64,000 nt of DNA from Flaviramulus_B aquimarinus (GCF_039543205.1 NZ_BAABJH010000001.1:310001-374000); one strand, 5' to 3'; positions 8,595-17,201 are shown, counted from the stretch's first letter. The notes: generated by a model from the sequence alone, not told the origin. Made by a program: numbers and translations.

Positions 8595-9701
8595 ATGCAA
8601 GCATCCATTTATCAACCTATCAAAGGAGCCAAACGGATTAAAATTTTTATCCCCTATAGCTTACATGCTTTAAGGGAAGCTGTTAAAAAAATGAATGGAA
8701 GTTTTTGGCATCCAAATCAAAAATTATGGTCTGTAGTAAATACTGCTCAAAATTTCGAACATCTAAAAAAACTATGCGGTTCAGATTATAAAGTGGTAAA
8801 GGATATTAAATTTGCCCCTGTCCCTAAGGTACCATTAAACGCCAATGCTATGGAAGCACTTTATAACTTAGAAAAAGCCTTAGTCCTAAAACAATATAGC
8901 GTCTCTAGCATTAGAATATATAAAAAAATGTTTGCCGTTTTTTTAAGTAAATTTATGCAGAGAGATCTTAAGCAAGTAAATAAAGAAGATATAGAGGGTT
9001 TTGTTTATGAACTGATAAAGAAAAGTAAGGTTAGCGAATGCTACCAAAATCAAATCATAAACGCCATAAAGGCTTACTATGAACATGTATTAAAAATGCC
9101 CAGAGAATATTATGATATACAGAGGCCAAAAAAAGCCAGAAGTATACCAAATGTATTGAGTAAAATTGAAGTTTTAAAAATAATTCAACATCCTAAAAAC
9201 ATTAAACATCGAGCCATTCTAAACACCATATATGGTTCCGGACTACGAATTTCCGAACTCATAAATTTACGCATTTCAGACGTAAACTCTAATGATGGTT
9301 ATTTATTTATTAAAGATAGTAAAGGCAAAAAAGACCGAAAAACTATTTTATCAGAGCATTTGGTAATATTACTCAGAGCTTATTACAAACAGTACAAGCC
9401 TTCATACTGGCTGTTTGAAGGACAATCAGGAGGGCAATACAGTACCACTAGTATAAGAGCCATTTTTAGAAAATCGGTTAAAGAAACAAATTCCAACCCA
9501 TGGGCTACTGTACATACTTTGAGACACTCTTTTGCAACACATTGTATTGAAAACAATGTAAACATACGTCACTTACAAAATATGCTGGGGCATAATTCTC
9601 CTAAAACCACTGAGATCTATACCAAAACCATAGAAATTAACAACAAAACCGTCATAAGTCCCTTGGATTCTTTGTTGAAAAGTAATACATTGCATTTATA
9701 A
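8595..9701 (+). CDS. Tyrosine recombinase at the head of an integron-like cassette array
   Basis: 368 residues. Residues 1-70 form an extra N-terminal domain (RIKIFIPYSLHALREAV...WHPNQKLWSVVNT) that resembles the HARP-like module of some bacterial integrases. The SAM-like core-binding domain spans about 82-185 and the catalytic domain about 187-345. All six catalytic residues are visible: R218 (GSGLRISEL), K243 (DSKGKKDR), H307 and R310 (HTLRH), H333 (LGHNSPKTTE) and Y342. The tail ends in VISPLDSL, very like the VRSPLD tail of integron integrases. However, the segment between K243 and H307 is short (RAYYKQYKPSYWLFEG), so the extra helix insertion typical of IntI is missing. It is transcribed towards the cassettes, unlike most intI genes. 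Its role in moving the cassettes is inferred from position. Confidence 0.9.
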   Translation: MQASIYQPIKGAKRIKIFIPYSLHALREAVKKMNGSFWHPNQKLWSVVNTAQNFEHLKKLCGSDYKVVKDIKFAPVPKVPLNANAMEALYNLEKALVLKQYSVSSIRIYKKMFAVFLSKFMQRDLKQVNKEDIEGFVYELIKKSKVSECYQNQIINAIKAYYEHVLKMPREYYDIQRPKKARSIPNVLSKIEVLKIIQHPKNIKHRAILNTIYGSGLRISELINLRISDVNSNDGYLFIKDSKGKKDRKTILSEHLVILLRAYYKQYKPSYWLFEGQSGGQYSTTSIRAIFRKSVKETNSNPWATVHTLRHSFATHCIENNVNIRHLQNMLGHNSPKTTEIYTKTIEINNKTVISPLDSLLKSNTLHL

Positions 9702-9756
9702 GCGATATAACAGCAACTTTACGAATAGAATGTGCTGTTATACAATTGTTAGAAAC
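9702..9756 (+). other. Candidate attI-like primary insertion site
   Basis: Immediately after the recombinase stop codon lies a perfect 9-bp inverted repeat, ATAACAGCA (9707-9715) / TGCTGTTAT (9733-9741). The core-like sequence ATTGTTAGAAACAAT follows, with GTT at 9748. GTTAGAA pairs 6 of 7 with TTCCAAC at 11116, the start of the palindrome that closes the first cassette. This is the expected position of the junction between the recombinase platform and cassette 1. The hairpin may also be a terminator for the recombinase gene. Confidence 0.5.
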
Positions 9757-9792
9757 AATATAAAGTGAAACTGAACATTTAAAAATTAACAC

Positions 9793-11100
9793 ATGAAAAG
9801 GATAATAATCATCTTCATATCATTTGGAATATTTTCTTGTAGCTCAAAAAAGGAGATTAATAATGGAGACAAGACAGGAAGTTTTAGCGGTGTATTTGAA
9901 TACGGAAATTTTTCAGATAAGATAAACTTTGAAATTGAACAAGATTCTGCCAGCTTCAAGGTTTTTTTCTCGAGTTTAGAACAAAATGCAAATCGAATTC
10001 CTTTTCAAGTTATCGAATCAATTGGTGATTCTATAAAGTTTAAATTGCAAAGTGATTTTTATACATATTCCTTTAAAAACAAATGGATTGAAAATAACAG
10101 CAAACTTCAGGGAGTTCTTACTGTAGACTCAATTACAGTTCCTTACACTTTAGAAAAGGAGTTGCTGAGTAATAACCAAAATCCCAAAAATGAAGATGTT
10201 AGTTTCGAATCCAATGAATTGAAAATAAATGGAACTATTTGGTATCCTAAAAATAAAGGGAATAAGGCAATAGTAATTCTGACTTCATCTGGTAATGCAG
10301 ACCGGAGTGCCTCAAGAGCAGAGGCTAAGTTATTTGCACAAAGGGGATTTACAACATTTCATTATGACAAAAGAGGGACTGGAAATTCGGAAGGCGATTG
10401 GCAAATAGCTACGATTGAAGAACTTGTGAAGGATGATATCAATGCAATTAAGTTTTTTTCTGATAAGACAGGTATTTCTCTTACGAACATTGGAATTAAA
10501 GGTAGTAGCCAGGGAGCTACTAAAATACCGTATGTCTTAAATGAATTAGAAAGTCTGGAATATGGTGTTGCCGTAAGTTGCCCCGGAGTTTCATTGCTCG
10601 AAAGTGATTTAAATTATTGGAAAAATAGAAATGCAGAAATATTCGGAAATGAAATTGAAGCCGCAACTAAATTTCAACGAAAGGTTTTTGAATTTATAGC
10701 AGGTAAATTATCCAGAACAGATTTAGAAAAGGCCATAGATAATGCAAAATCTAATTCATGGTTTGCCAATGTATGGGTGCCAAATCTGGATGAGGTCCAA
10801 ATAGATAAAAAGCTTCTCTACAGTCCCATTCCTTACTTTCAAAGAACAAAACACCCAATCTTGATTCTGCAAGGGACAAGTGATGAAATAATACCTGCAA
10901 ATAGTAATGAAATCATTTCAGCGGCACTGACAAAATCAGGTAATGATAATTATAAAACCGTGTTATTAGAGGGGGCCTCACATTCAATGTATAATATTGG
11001 TGAAAGTGATTTTCCTTATTGGTCTAAATTGCATCCTGATTATTTAGAAACGATTGAAAATTGGATAAATACTGTTTCTAACAATGTATATACAAAATAG
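9793..11100 (+). CDS. Alpha/beta-hydrolase lipoprotein (cassette 1)
   Basis: 435 residues. The signal peptide ends in a lipobox (IFSCSS, Cys about 16), so the protein is probably membrane-anchored. About 120 residues of beta-rich N-terminal domain precede the hydrolase fold. The nucleophile elbow is GSSQG with Ser239; the likely acid is D364 (QGTSDEIIP) and the base H397 (GASHSMYN). The oxyanion side has YDKRGTGNSEG. The pattern matches serine hydrolases of the peptidase S9/acyl-hydrolase type; the substrate is unknown. It is the first gene after the recombinase and sits alone between the candidate attI and the first palindrome. Confidence 0.85.
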   Translation: MKRIIIIFISFGIFSCSSKKEINNGDKTGSFSGVFEYGNFSDKINFEIEQDSASFKVFFSSLEQNANRIPFQVIESIGDSIKFKLQSDFYTYSFKNKWIENNSKLQGVLTVDSITVPYTLEKELLSNNQNPKNEDVSFESNELKINGTIWYPKNKGNKAIVILTSSGNADRSASRAEAKLFAQRGFTTFHYDKRGTGNSEGDWQIATIEELVKDDINAIKFFSDKTGISLTNIGIKGSSQGATKIPYVLNELESLEYGVAVSCPGVSLLESDLNYWKNRNAEIFGNEIEAATKFQRKVFEFIAGKLSRTDLEKAIDNAKSNSWFANVWVPNLDEVQIDKKLLYSPIPYFQRTKHPILILQGTSDEIIPANSNEIISAALTKSGNDNYKTVLLEGASHSMYNIGESDFPYWSKLHPDYLETIENWINTVSNNVYTK

Positions 11101-11115
11101 GCGCGACAGTAGTTA

Positions 11116-11207
11116 TTCCAACGGTTGTAGCCCGCTTCAACTTTGTAACGGTTTGTTAGGTTTGAAGCCCGCAATCGCCTACTTTGCATATACTCACCGT
11201 TAGAGGT
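11116..11207 (+). repeat. attC-like palindrome closing cassette 1
   Basis: Starts with TTCCAAC (11116-11122) and ends with GTTAGAGGT (11199-11207). Internal arms GCTTCAA / TTGAAGC enclose the loop. GTTAGAGGT is the reverse complement of ACCTCTAAC at 12092, after the next gene. Confidence 0.7.
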
Positions 11208-11225
11208 AATTAAAAAACATACACA

Positions 11226-12089
11226 ATGATTAGATTAACATTCTTAGTAGTACTAATATCTTCCCAATTATTTGGACAAGAAAATGAGATACTATTCACG
11301 AAACAAGTAAATAATAATGACAATATATTTTTAATAAACAAGGAAGGGAAGTTAAAACAAGTCACTAATCATAATAGAAAAGACAGTAGCCCAATGATTT
11401 CACAGGACGGGAGATTTATGGTCTTCACTTCAGAGCGAGTTGGATGGTGGAAAATTTGGCTGTTAGATATTGAAAAAAATGAGTTTAAACAATTAACAAA
11501 CTCCAATAGTGCAGAATACAGTCCATCTTGGTCGCCAGATGGAAAGCACATCGTTTTTGTCTCAACAAGAGATGGGAATGATGATATTTATACAATGAAT
11601 AGAGAGGGAGAAAATCTTAAAAATATTTCCAACAAAAAGAATTCTAACACAATGCCTTCTTGGGGTTTGGATAATCTAATTTACTATTCTTCAAAAATTG
11701 ATGGCATCTATCAAATTGTAAGATGCAAACCAGATGGATCAAATGAAGAGATTATCACCAATGGTTCTGATAATAAACTAATGCCTCAATTATCAAATGA
11801 TTTAACAAAAATACTCTATTATGGAGATAGAGATGGGAATTTAGAAATTTATACATTAAACATAAAAAACAAGTCTACACTAAGACTTACTAACAATCCT
11901 TTAATGGACATGAGACCAAGATGGTCTACTGATAATGAGAGTATTGTTTTTGAAAGAGGGAATAAAGGTAATAATCATCATATATATATAATGTCTGTAA
12001 AAGATAAAAAAGTAAAACAGTTAACATTTAAAAATTATAATTATTCGTCCTCTTTTGTTCCTAAAGGAATTAGGGTGCTTAAAGATTAA
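11226..12089 (+). CDS. Secreted TolB-like PD40 beta-propeller protein (cassette 2)
   Basis: 287 residues. A signal peptide (MIRLTFLVVLISSQLFG) is followed by repeated PD40/WD40-like blades such as YSPSWSPDGKHIVFVSTRDG and MRPRWSTDNESIVFERG. The fold is a beta-propeller of the TolB C-terminal type, probably periplasmic and used for binding; no catalytic residues were recognised. It is alone in its cassette. A second PD40 protein lies in another cassette at 19991, so the array carries two related propellers in separate units. Confidence 0.85.
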   Translation: MIRLTFLVVLISSQLFGQENEILFTKQVNNNDNIFLINKEGKLKQVTNHNRKDSSPMISQDGRFMVFTSERVGWWKIWLLDIEKNEFKQLTNSNSAEYSPSWSPDGKHIVFVSTRDGNDDIYTMNREGENLKNISNKKNSNTMPSWGLDNLIYYSSKIDGIYQIVRCKPDGSNEEIITNGSDNKLMPQLSNDLTKILYYGDRDGNLEIYTLNIKNKSTLRLTNNPLMDMRPRWSTDNESIVFERGNKGNNHHIYIMSVKDKKVKQLTFKNYNYSSSFVPKGIRVLKD

Positions 12090-12091
12090 CT

Positions 12092-12228
12092 ACCTCTAAC
12101 ATTGTATAAAAATAATAGCGGTTTAAGTAGCCAATTCAAAGTGAGTGTCTTTGAAAAAAGTTTAGTGTTAAACTGAAAGGGAAGTGCCTTGAAACCCGCT
12201 ACTATTCTTATACGAGACCGTTGTGGGT
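12092..12228 (+). repeat. attC-like palindrome closing cassette 2
   Basis: ACCTCTAAC at 12092-12100 to GTTGTGGGT at 12220-12228. The long stem pairs GTATAAAAATAATAGCGG on the left with CCGCTACTATTCTTATAC on the right. The right arm has about three extra bases (GAG before ACCGTTG), giving an asymmetric bulge next to the ends. The opening arm is complementary at 13 of 14 positions to the sequence that starts this cassette at 11199. Confidence 0.85.
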
Positions 12229-12259
12229 AATGTGAAAAACGAAAACAAATTGAAAATAA

Positions 12260-13369
12260 ATGAATGTAGAAAGTTTACTTAACAAAATAAAAATCTTCAA
12301 AGAATTAGTAATTGATTCTGGTTTTAAAAGAGATGTTATTGATAATAAACAATCAATCGCACAATCTCAAAATCAGAATTTAGTTTTTATGAAAGGGCTT
12401 TCCGAGAATATAAAATCTAACCTTATTTACTTTGAAAACAATTCGTTAAACAATGAATTAAATGGTGTCTTACGACAAAATGAACCTTTTACTTCTTTAA
12501 ATACTTTAGAAGAATTAGAGAATTTAGATGCAGATAAAGAAATAAACGGACAACAATATTTTCAAAAATTCAACACAATACTAAACCAACTTCAGAAAGG
12601 TATTCAGTCTAATGAAACTGAATTAAATACAGTAAAAACAACTTTTGAGAAATACGTTTCGGAAGAAAATGAGTATGAAAGCGATGAGGAACAAGCTGTA
12701 ATGTCTTTGATATTTAAAGACTTGCAATCTACTGGAAGTTTAAAAGAATTTTCAAGAGTTTTACAAAGATGGAATAGGACACTTTTAGTTTATCATACAT
12801 TATTAAAAAAGGAATCACCAAAAGAAATTTCACTTGTTGAAATACAAAATGGCTCTATTGATGTGATTTTTAATATTGATTTTGATGTAGCCATAGATTT
12901 AACCGAACTTCTAAAAACAGGTTTAAAAGTTTATGGAGCATACCTTGCTTATAAATCTAAAACTGCCAAAGAGATTATAGCTTCGTATATGGGCAATAAA
13001 AAGCTTATTGAGACTGAAAAAGAAAGGGAAAAATTAATGTTAGATAATATTAAGGAATCAATCAAACAATTGGCATTAGAGCAACATAAAGAGAATTTAG
13101 AATCTGATTCACCACCATTGAAGACAGGCGCTACAAAAAAAGCCGATGAAGTTGCCAAAGTAATAACTGAGCACATTGTTAGAGGAAACGAAATCAAACT
13201 TTTAACACCACCAGCACCAGAGGAAGAGGATGAAATAGATATTTCGACAGAATTAAGAACAGAAACGGCAATAGTAAGGGAACGTTGGAAAAAGCTTGAG
13301 GAAAAGGAACAACAGTTACTTCTTGAGAAATACACAATTAAAGACGAAGAGGAAAAGAAAGAAAAATAA
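12260..13369 (+). CDS. Unknown coiled-coil protein (cassette 3)
   Basis: 369 residues, no family recognised. There is no signal peptide. Residues about 80-190 are helical and charged. A more hydrophobic segment follows, VEIQNGSIDVIFNIDFDVAI and then LLKTGLKVYGAYLAYKSKTA (about 195-240), which could insert in or lie on a membrane. A long charged coiled coil with EKEREKLMLDNIKESIKQ and a proline patch (LLTPPAPEEEDE) lead into a Glu/Lys-rich tail. It is alone in a cassette with well-preserved ends. A long intracellular helical protein of unknown role in a cassette could be a defence or stress factor, but nothing in the sequence proves this. Confidence 0.8.
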   Translation: MNVESLLNKIKIFKELVIDSGFKRDVIDNKQSIAQSQNQNLVFMKGLSENIKSNLIYFENNSLNNELNGVLRQNEPFTSLNTLEELENLDADKEINGQQYFQKFNTILNQLQKGIQSNETELNTVKTTFEKYVSEENEYESDEEQAVMSLIFKDLQSTGSLKEFSRVLQRWNRTLLVYHTLLKKESPKEISLVEIQNGSIDVIFNIDFDVAIDLTELLKTGLKVYGAYLAYKSKTAKEIIASYMGNKKLIETEKEREKLMLDNIKESIKQLALEQHKENLESDSPPLKTGATKKADEVAKVITEHIVRGNEIKLLTPPAPEEEDEIDISTELRTETAIVRERWKKLEEKEQQLLLEKYTIKDEEEKKEK

Positions 13370-13374
13370 ACACT

Positions 13375-13509
13375 ACCCACAACAATGGCTATAAGTAATT
13401 GCTGGTTCTCGCCTACTTCTGAAAATCCTCGCGGATTTTCAGTTTGGTGTGTACTTACAAAGTTAAACACTAACCCACGCAACTACTCATAGCCGAGACC
13501 GTTGTAAGT
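13375..13509 (+). repeat. attC-like palindrome closing cassette 3
   Basis: ACCCACAAC at 13375-13383 to GTTGTAAGT at 13501-13509. Left arm GGCTATAAGTAATTGC pairs with right arm GCAACTACTCATAGCC. The central arms GAAAATCCTCGCGGATTTTC form a near-perfect inner hairpin. The opening arm matches the cassette start at 12220 at 13 of 14 positions. Confidence 0.88.
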
Positions 13510-13531
13510 AATTAAAAAAAATAAATCATTA

Positions 13532-14275
13532 ATGAATGAATTATCTAAAATAAATGTTAATATTCTGAATCAAGCAATTAATAAATTTGATGGAGCAGTC
13601 AATGATTTAATTGAAGAATTAAAATTAGAACGTGAAAAACAATATAATGACTATAAATATTGGAATGAATTAGAGACTTCAAATACAGAAAAATTCAACT
13701 ATTTAGACGAATTAGCTAACCAAACAGGGCATTCCATTAATATTCAAATAAGAGAAGATATAGAAACAGCAATGTTTATTAAGGATGAACTAACAGCTTT
13801 GTTTGAAATGAAAATAATTTATGCATTTAAACATTTAGAAATAAATATTAAAAAATTGATACTTCATCATTATAAAGAATTACCAACCTCAAAACCTAAA
13901 TGGTATGATATTCAACGCTTTTTTAAAAAACAAAATATTCCTCTGAATAAAATCCAAGGATATACAGAAGTGAATGAATTAAGATTAATAAATAACTCAT
14001 TAAAACATTCTCACGAAAGTGTTGACCCCGAGATTTTAAAGATTAAGGAATTTAAAAATGGCTCATTTCAAAACTTTGAAACTTTGGAAAGTTTTTACGA
14101 GCGTGTTGAAAATTATTCTGCAATATTTTTTACTTCATTAATGGAAAAAACTGAAAAAGAAGTTGCTAATTTTAATGATAAAAAACTAAAACAAATCGCT
14201 GAAAAAGCTACTTTAAATATGAACAAAGAAGTTGCTGAAAAATTAATTATCGAAATAGAAAAAAAATACAACTAA
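13532..14275 (+). CDS. Unknown helical protein, possibly HEPN-like (cassette 4, first gene)
   Basis: 247 residues, nearly all predicted helix, no signal peptide or membrane segment. The segment ELRLINNSLKHSHESVDPE (about 149-167) contains R151, N154-N155 and H159 in an arrangement reminiscent of the catalytic loop of HEPN-type or abortive-infection proteins. The spacing from R to H (seven residues) is longer than the classical RX4-6H. The assignment is therefore weak. It is followed after four bases, with no palindrome, by a secreted protein gene, so the two genes share a cassette. Confidence 0.75.
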   Translation: MNELSKINVNILNQAINKFDGAVNDLIEELKLEREKQYNDYKYWNELETSNTEKFNYLDELANQTGHSINIQIREDIETAMFIKDELTALFEMKIIYAFKHLEINIKKLILHHYKELPTSKPKWYDIQRFFKKQNIPLNKIQGYTEVNELRLINNSLKHSHESVDPEILKIKEFKNGSFQNFETLESFYERVENYSAIFFTSLMEKTEKEVANFNDKKLKQIAEKATLNMNKEVAEKLIIEIEKKYN

Positions 14276-14306
14276 GTTATTGCTAAATATAGAAAACAGG
14301 GAAAAA

Positions 14307-15101
14307 ATGAATAAAATATTAACAATAACAGTTTTGCTTTTAAGCTTTTCAATAAATTCGCAAACATTTATTAATGAAAATCTAGATGGAGAACTAAATT
14401 TAGAATCAAAAACTCTTTCTGTAAACTTGAAAGAAATACAGTTTTCAGGAAATTTAACCTCTATAAAATATAAATACAAGGATTATTATTTAGTTAAAGG
14501 TGAGCATCAACAACTTTTAATCTCCTTTGATAATCTTAAAAGCAAAAAGGAAACTAAAATACGTGAAATAATAATTATAAATGAAAATTATGACAAATTA
14601 GTCAAGTATATTAAAAAAAACCAATTAAAAGATGGTGAAGTGTTTTTCAAATACAACTATATGTTTGACGCTTCGAAAAATAAAGAACTAAATACTAGTT
14701 GGAAAAACAAAGAATACTTAGAGATTCAAAATAAGTTGAAAGAAAAATATGATTCCATAAGTGATTTAAAAAACTTTGAAGGAAAATATTATGTGAAAAT
14801 ATTAAAATCTGAGGGTTTAGACTATTCTAAACTTGAATATAAAGCTGAATTATATATTTCCGATAAAGGATTTACTTTTAAATCAGAAATACCAGATATT
14901 ATGTTATTAAAAGGAACTCATTATATTAAGGAGGAATTTTTACCTTCGAAAAAAGGTTCTTTTATTCTAACAAAGGGAAACTCTAGAAGAACTTTTATTT
15001 CCCTAAATATTAATTCTACAAGAGAATCTGGAGCATTCACATTTAGCGAATATGGAAGAACAAATACAACAACATTTATTATTGAGAAATTTGTGAAATA
15101 A
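14307..15101 (+). CDS. Unknown secreted protein (cassette 4, second gene)
   Basis: 264 residues from the ATG at 14307, chosen because it gives a signal peptide (MNKILTITVLLLSFSINSQ). A TTG at 14280 would add a charged, non-signal extension. The mature part is lysine-rich with beta segments such as YYVKILKSEGLDYSKLEYKA and a final TFIIEKF strand. No domain was recognised. Lipocalin-like beta barrels of this size are common in the phylum, but I cannot place it. It is probably cotranscribed with the gene at 13532. Confidence 0.75.
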   Translation: MNKILTITVLLLSFSINSQTFINENLDGELNLESKTLSVNLKEIQFSGNLTSIKYKYKDYYLVKGEHQQLLISFDNLKSKKETKIREIIIINENYDKLVKYIKKNQLKDGEVFFKYNYMFDASKNKELNTSWKNKEYLEIQNKLKEKYDSISDLKNFEGKYYVKILKSEGLDYSKLEYKAELYISDKGFTFKSEIPDIMLLKGTHYIKEEFLPSKKGSFILTKGNSRRTFISLNINSTRESGAFTFSEYGRTNTTTFIIEKFVK

Positions 15102-15106
15102 AAACT

Positions 15107-15244
15107 ACTTACAACACCGTACAAAATTAATTGCTTGCTTTTTGCTTGCTTAGGAAAATCCTCGCGGATTTTCTTTGTCAGTAATTATTTACTAACTTAA
15201 GTACTTAAACATCGCAACTAATCTTGTACAACAACGTTGTAAAT
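15107..15244 (+). repeat. attC-like palindrome closing cassette 4
   Basis: ACTTACAAC at 15107-15115 to GTTGTAAAT at 15236-15244. Left arm GTACAAAATTAATTGC pairs with right arm GCAACTAATCTTGTAC, with inner arms AAAATCC / GGATTTT. The opening arm pairs 12 of 13 with the cassette start at 13501. Confidence 0.87.
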
Positions 15245-15350
15245 AATGCTGAAAACCTTACATTTAAAACAATATGTAATCAAAATTGAGTATATATTGT
15301 TCCATAAAAAAACCATACATTCGATTTTTTTTAACCAACAAAATACAATT

Positions 15351-16793
15351 ATGAAAAAGTTATTACTCTTAAGTTTATTATGTCCTTTATTTTTAATCGC
15401 TCAAACTCAAATAGGCCAGGATATTGATGGTGTACTGGAGCAGGCTGGTAGCGGTTATTCAGTAACTTTATCTTCGGATGGTACTATCCTTGCCATAGGA
15501 GATCCTTTTAATTATGAAAATGCAACCGCTCAAGGAAGTGTTCGCCTATACGCTAACCAATCTGGCGTATGGACTCAAATTGGTTCTGATATTTATGGGG
15601 AAGGTACAGAAGCTGCTTCAGGGTCGACTATAAGCTTGTCATCCGATGGCTCAATAGTTGCTATTGGCGCTATTTCAGATAAGGCTGTACGTATTTATGA
15701 AAATCAATCTGGTGTGTGGACTCAAATAGGAGCAACTCTTGATTTTTCGTCTGATATTGGAGGTACAAGCTCTGTTAGTTTATCTTCAGATGGCACTATA
15801 TTAGCTATTGGTAAATCAGAGAGTGGTTTTGTGCCATCCCGAACTGGTTTTGTAAGTATTTTTAAATATCAATCTGGTACTTGGTCACAAATAGGCTCTG
15901 ATATATATGGAGAAGCAGTAGATGATTGGTTTGGCAGATCAATAAGTTTAAATTCAGATGGTACTGTATTGGCAATTGGAGCATCTATGGTTGATAGTAA
16001 TGGAACGGGATATGCTCGTGTTTATGAGAATCAGTCTGATAATTGGATCCAGTTAGGTCAAGATATCGATGGTGAGGCAGCCGGTGATCAATTTGGTAAG
16101 TCGGTAAGCCTATCATCAGATGGTAATGTAGTTGCTATTGGAGCACCGCGAAATGATGGCAATGGATCAGAATCAGGACATGTGCGTGTTTACGAAAATC
16201 AATCAGGCACTTGGAATCAAATCGGTACCGATATTGATAGTGAAGCAACAGGTGATTTATTTGGATTTTATATAGATTTATCTTCAGATGCTTCTATAAT
16301 TGCAATTGGAGCAATTTGGAATGATGGCAATGGATCAGAATCAGGACATGTGCGTATTTACGAAAATCAATCAGGCACTTGGAATCAAATCGGTACCGAT
16401 ATTGATGGTGAAGCAACAGGTGATTGGTCAGGATATTCTGTAAGTTTATCATCAAACGGTTCTGTAGTTGCAATAGGCGCTGTTAATAACGATGGTAGTA
16501 GTGTCTTAGGTTCAGGCCATGCAAGAGTATATGATTTAAGTGCTTTATTGTCTTCAGGTGAGTTTGTTTTATCACAGTTTTCAATTTATCCAAATCCTGC
16601 TAAAACTAGGGTTACCATAGACTTAAAAGCGGGTTTAGAACTAGAAGAAGTTCTTATTTATAATAATTTAGGTCAGCAAATAATGGTGAGTAGGAATCAC
16701 GTTATTAATACATCTAGTTTAAACACAGGTCTTTATTATCTGCAAATAAAAACAGATAAAGGAAATGGATCTAAAAAACTGATTATAGAATAA
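15351..16793 (+). CDS. T9SS-sorted beta-propeller surface protein (cassette 5)
   Basis: 480 residues from the ATG at 15351, which begins a clear signal peptide (MKKLLLLSLLCPLFLIAQ). An upstream start at 15246 adds a non-signal stretch that overlaps the repeat end. At least six repeats of about 55-60 residues follow, each with SLSSDGSIVAIGA and YENQSGVWTQIG, forming an FG-GAP/Kelch-like propeller. Two neighbouring repeats are almost identical in DNA, 168 bases apart (from 16152 and 16320), pointing to recent duplication. The C-terminus is a type A T9SS sorting domain (FSIYPNPAKTRVTIDL...GSKKLIIE), so the protein should reach the cell surface. Confidence 0.9.
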   Translation: MKKLLLLSLLCPLFLIAQTQIGQDIDGVLEQAGSGYSVTLSSDGTILAIGDPFNYENATAQGSVRLYANQSGVWTQIGSDIYGEGTEAASGSTISLSSDGSIVAIGAISDKAVRIYENQSGVWTQIGATLDFSSDIGGTSSVSLSSDGTILAIGKSESGFVPSRTGFVSIFKYQSGTWSQIGSDIYGEAVDDWFGRSISLNSDGTVLAIGASMVDSNGTGYARVYENQSDNWIQLGQDIDGEAAGDQFGKSVSLSSDGNVVAIGAPRNDGNGSESGHVRVYENQSGTWNQIGTDIDSEATGDLFGFYIDLSSDASIIAIGAIWNDGNGSESGHVRIYENQSGTWNQIGTDIDGEATGDWSGYSVSLSSNGSVVAIGAVNNDGSSVLGSGHARVYDLSALLSSGEFVLSQFSIYPNPAKTRVTIDLKAGLELEEVLIYNNLGQQIMVSRNHVINTSSLNTGLYYLQIKTDKGNGSKKLIIE

Positions 16794-16815
16794 GTAATAC
16801 AAAAATTTAAAAAGC

Positions 16816-16827
16816 ACTATGTACAAC
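16816..16827 (+). repeat. Remnant opening arm of the attC-like site of cassette 5
   Basis: ACTATGTACAAC pairs at 10 of 12 positions with the start of cassette 5 (GTTGTAAATAAT at 15236). No palindrome body follows. Instead a transposase remnant begins within about 30 bases, so the site appears to have been destroyed. Confidence 0.5.
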
Positions 16828-16855
16828 AAAGAACTGAGTTAAAAAACAAGCAATA

Positions 16856-17080
16856 TTAAGCTAATCTAGAAACAAAGTTTTCATCATAAGGTCTTCCAGA
16901 TTTTGCAATAGCAAATGCCTGCTTTAATAACTTATTTGCCACTGCAATTAACGCTAGTTTTTTACTCTTTCCTTTAGCGACTAACCGTTCATAAATTTCA
17001 CTATATTTATTCATAAGTATTGAAATTTGGAAAGAACGAGCTACTGACGTTTCAACAACTTGAAATCGAGATCTAAAGTC
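16856..17080 (-). pseudogene. IS110-family transposase remnant (C-terminal fragment)
   Basis: On the minus strand the frame ending at the TAA in 16856-16858 reads YSEIYERLVAKGKSKKLALI then AVANKLLKQAFAIAKSG. This is characteristic of the C-terminal end of IS110/IS116/IS902 transposases. A clean reading frame exists from the ATG at 17012-17014 (52 residues), and similarity seems to continue upstream (ETSVARSFQ) to about 17080. The N-terminal DEDD catalytic part is absent. It lies directly against the broken cassette site at 16816. Confidence 0.7.
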
Positions 17081-17201
17081 TCACAGAACTGAACGAAATC
17101 TTAGTAGTAAAAGAGAGAGGGTTATCAATGTTGTCGAAGTCTAAAGCTTCACCGTATATACTAATCTTATTTCTCTCTTTTGTTCTTTCTATTAGTTATC
17201 T

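Noticed and set aside
8595..9701. Canonical class of integron integrase (IntI)
   Set aside because: The catalytic residues and tail fit, but the IntI-specific insertion between the Lys and the HxxR motif is missing, so it should not be called IntI.
12949..13482. 177-residue minus-strand ORF
   Set aside because: Antisense to the cassette 3 protein and running into the palindrome; low-complexity Ser-rich translation.
15246..15350. Upstream start for the T9SS propeller gene
   Set aside because: It would begin inside the recombination-site arm and hide the signal peptide that starts at 15351.
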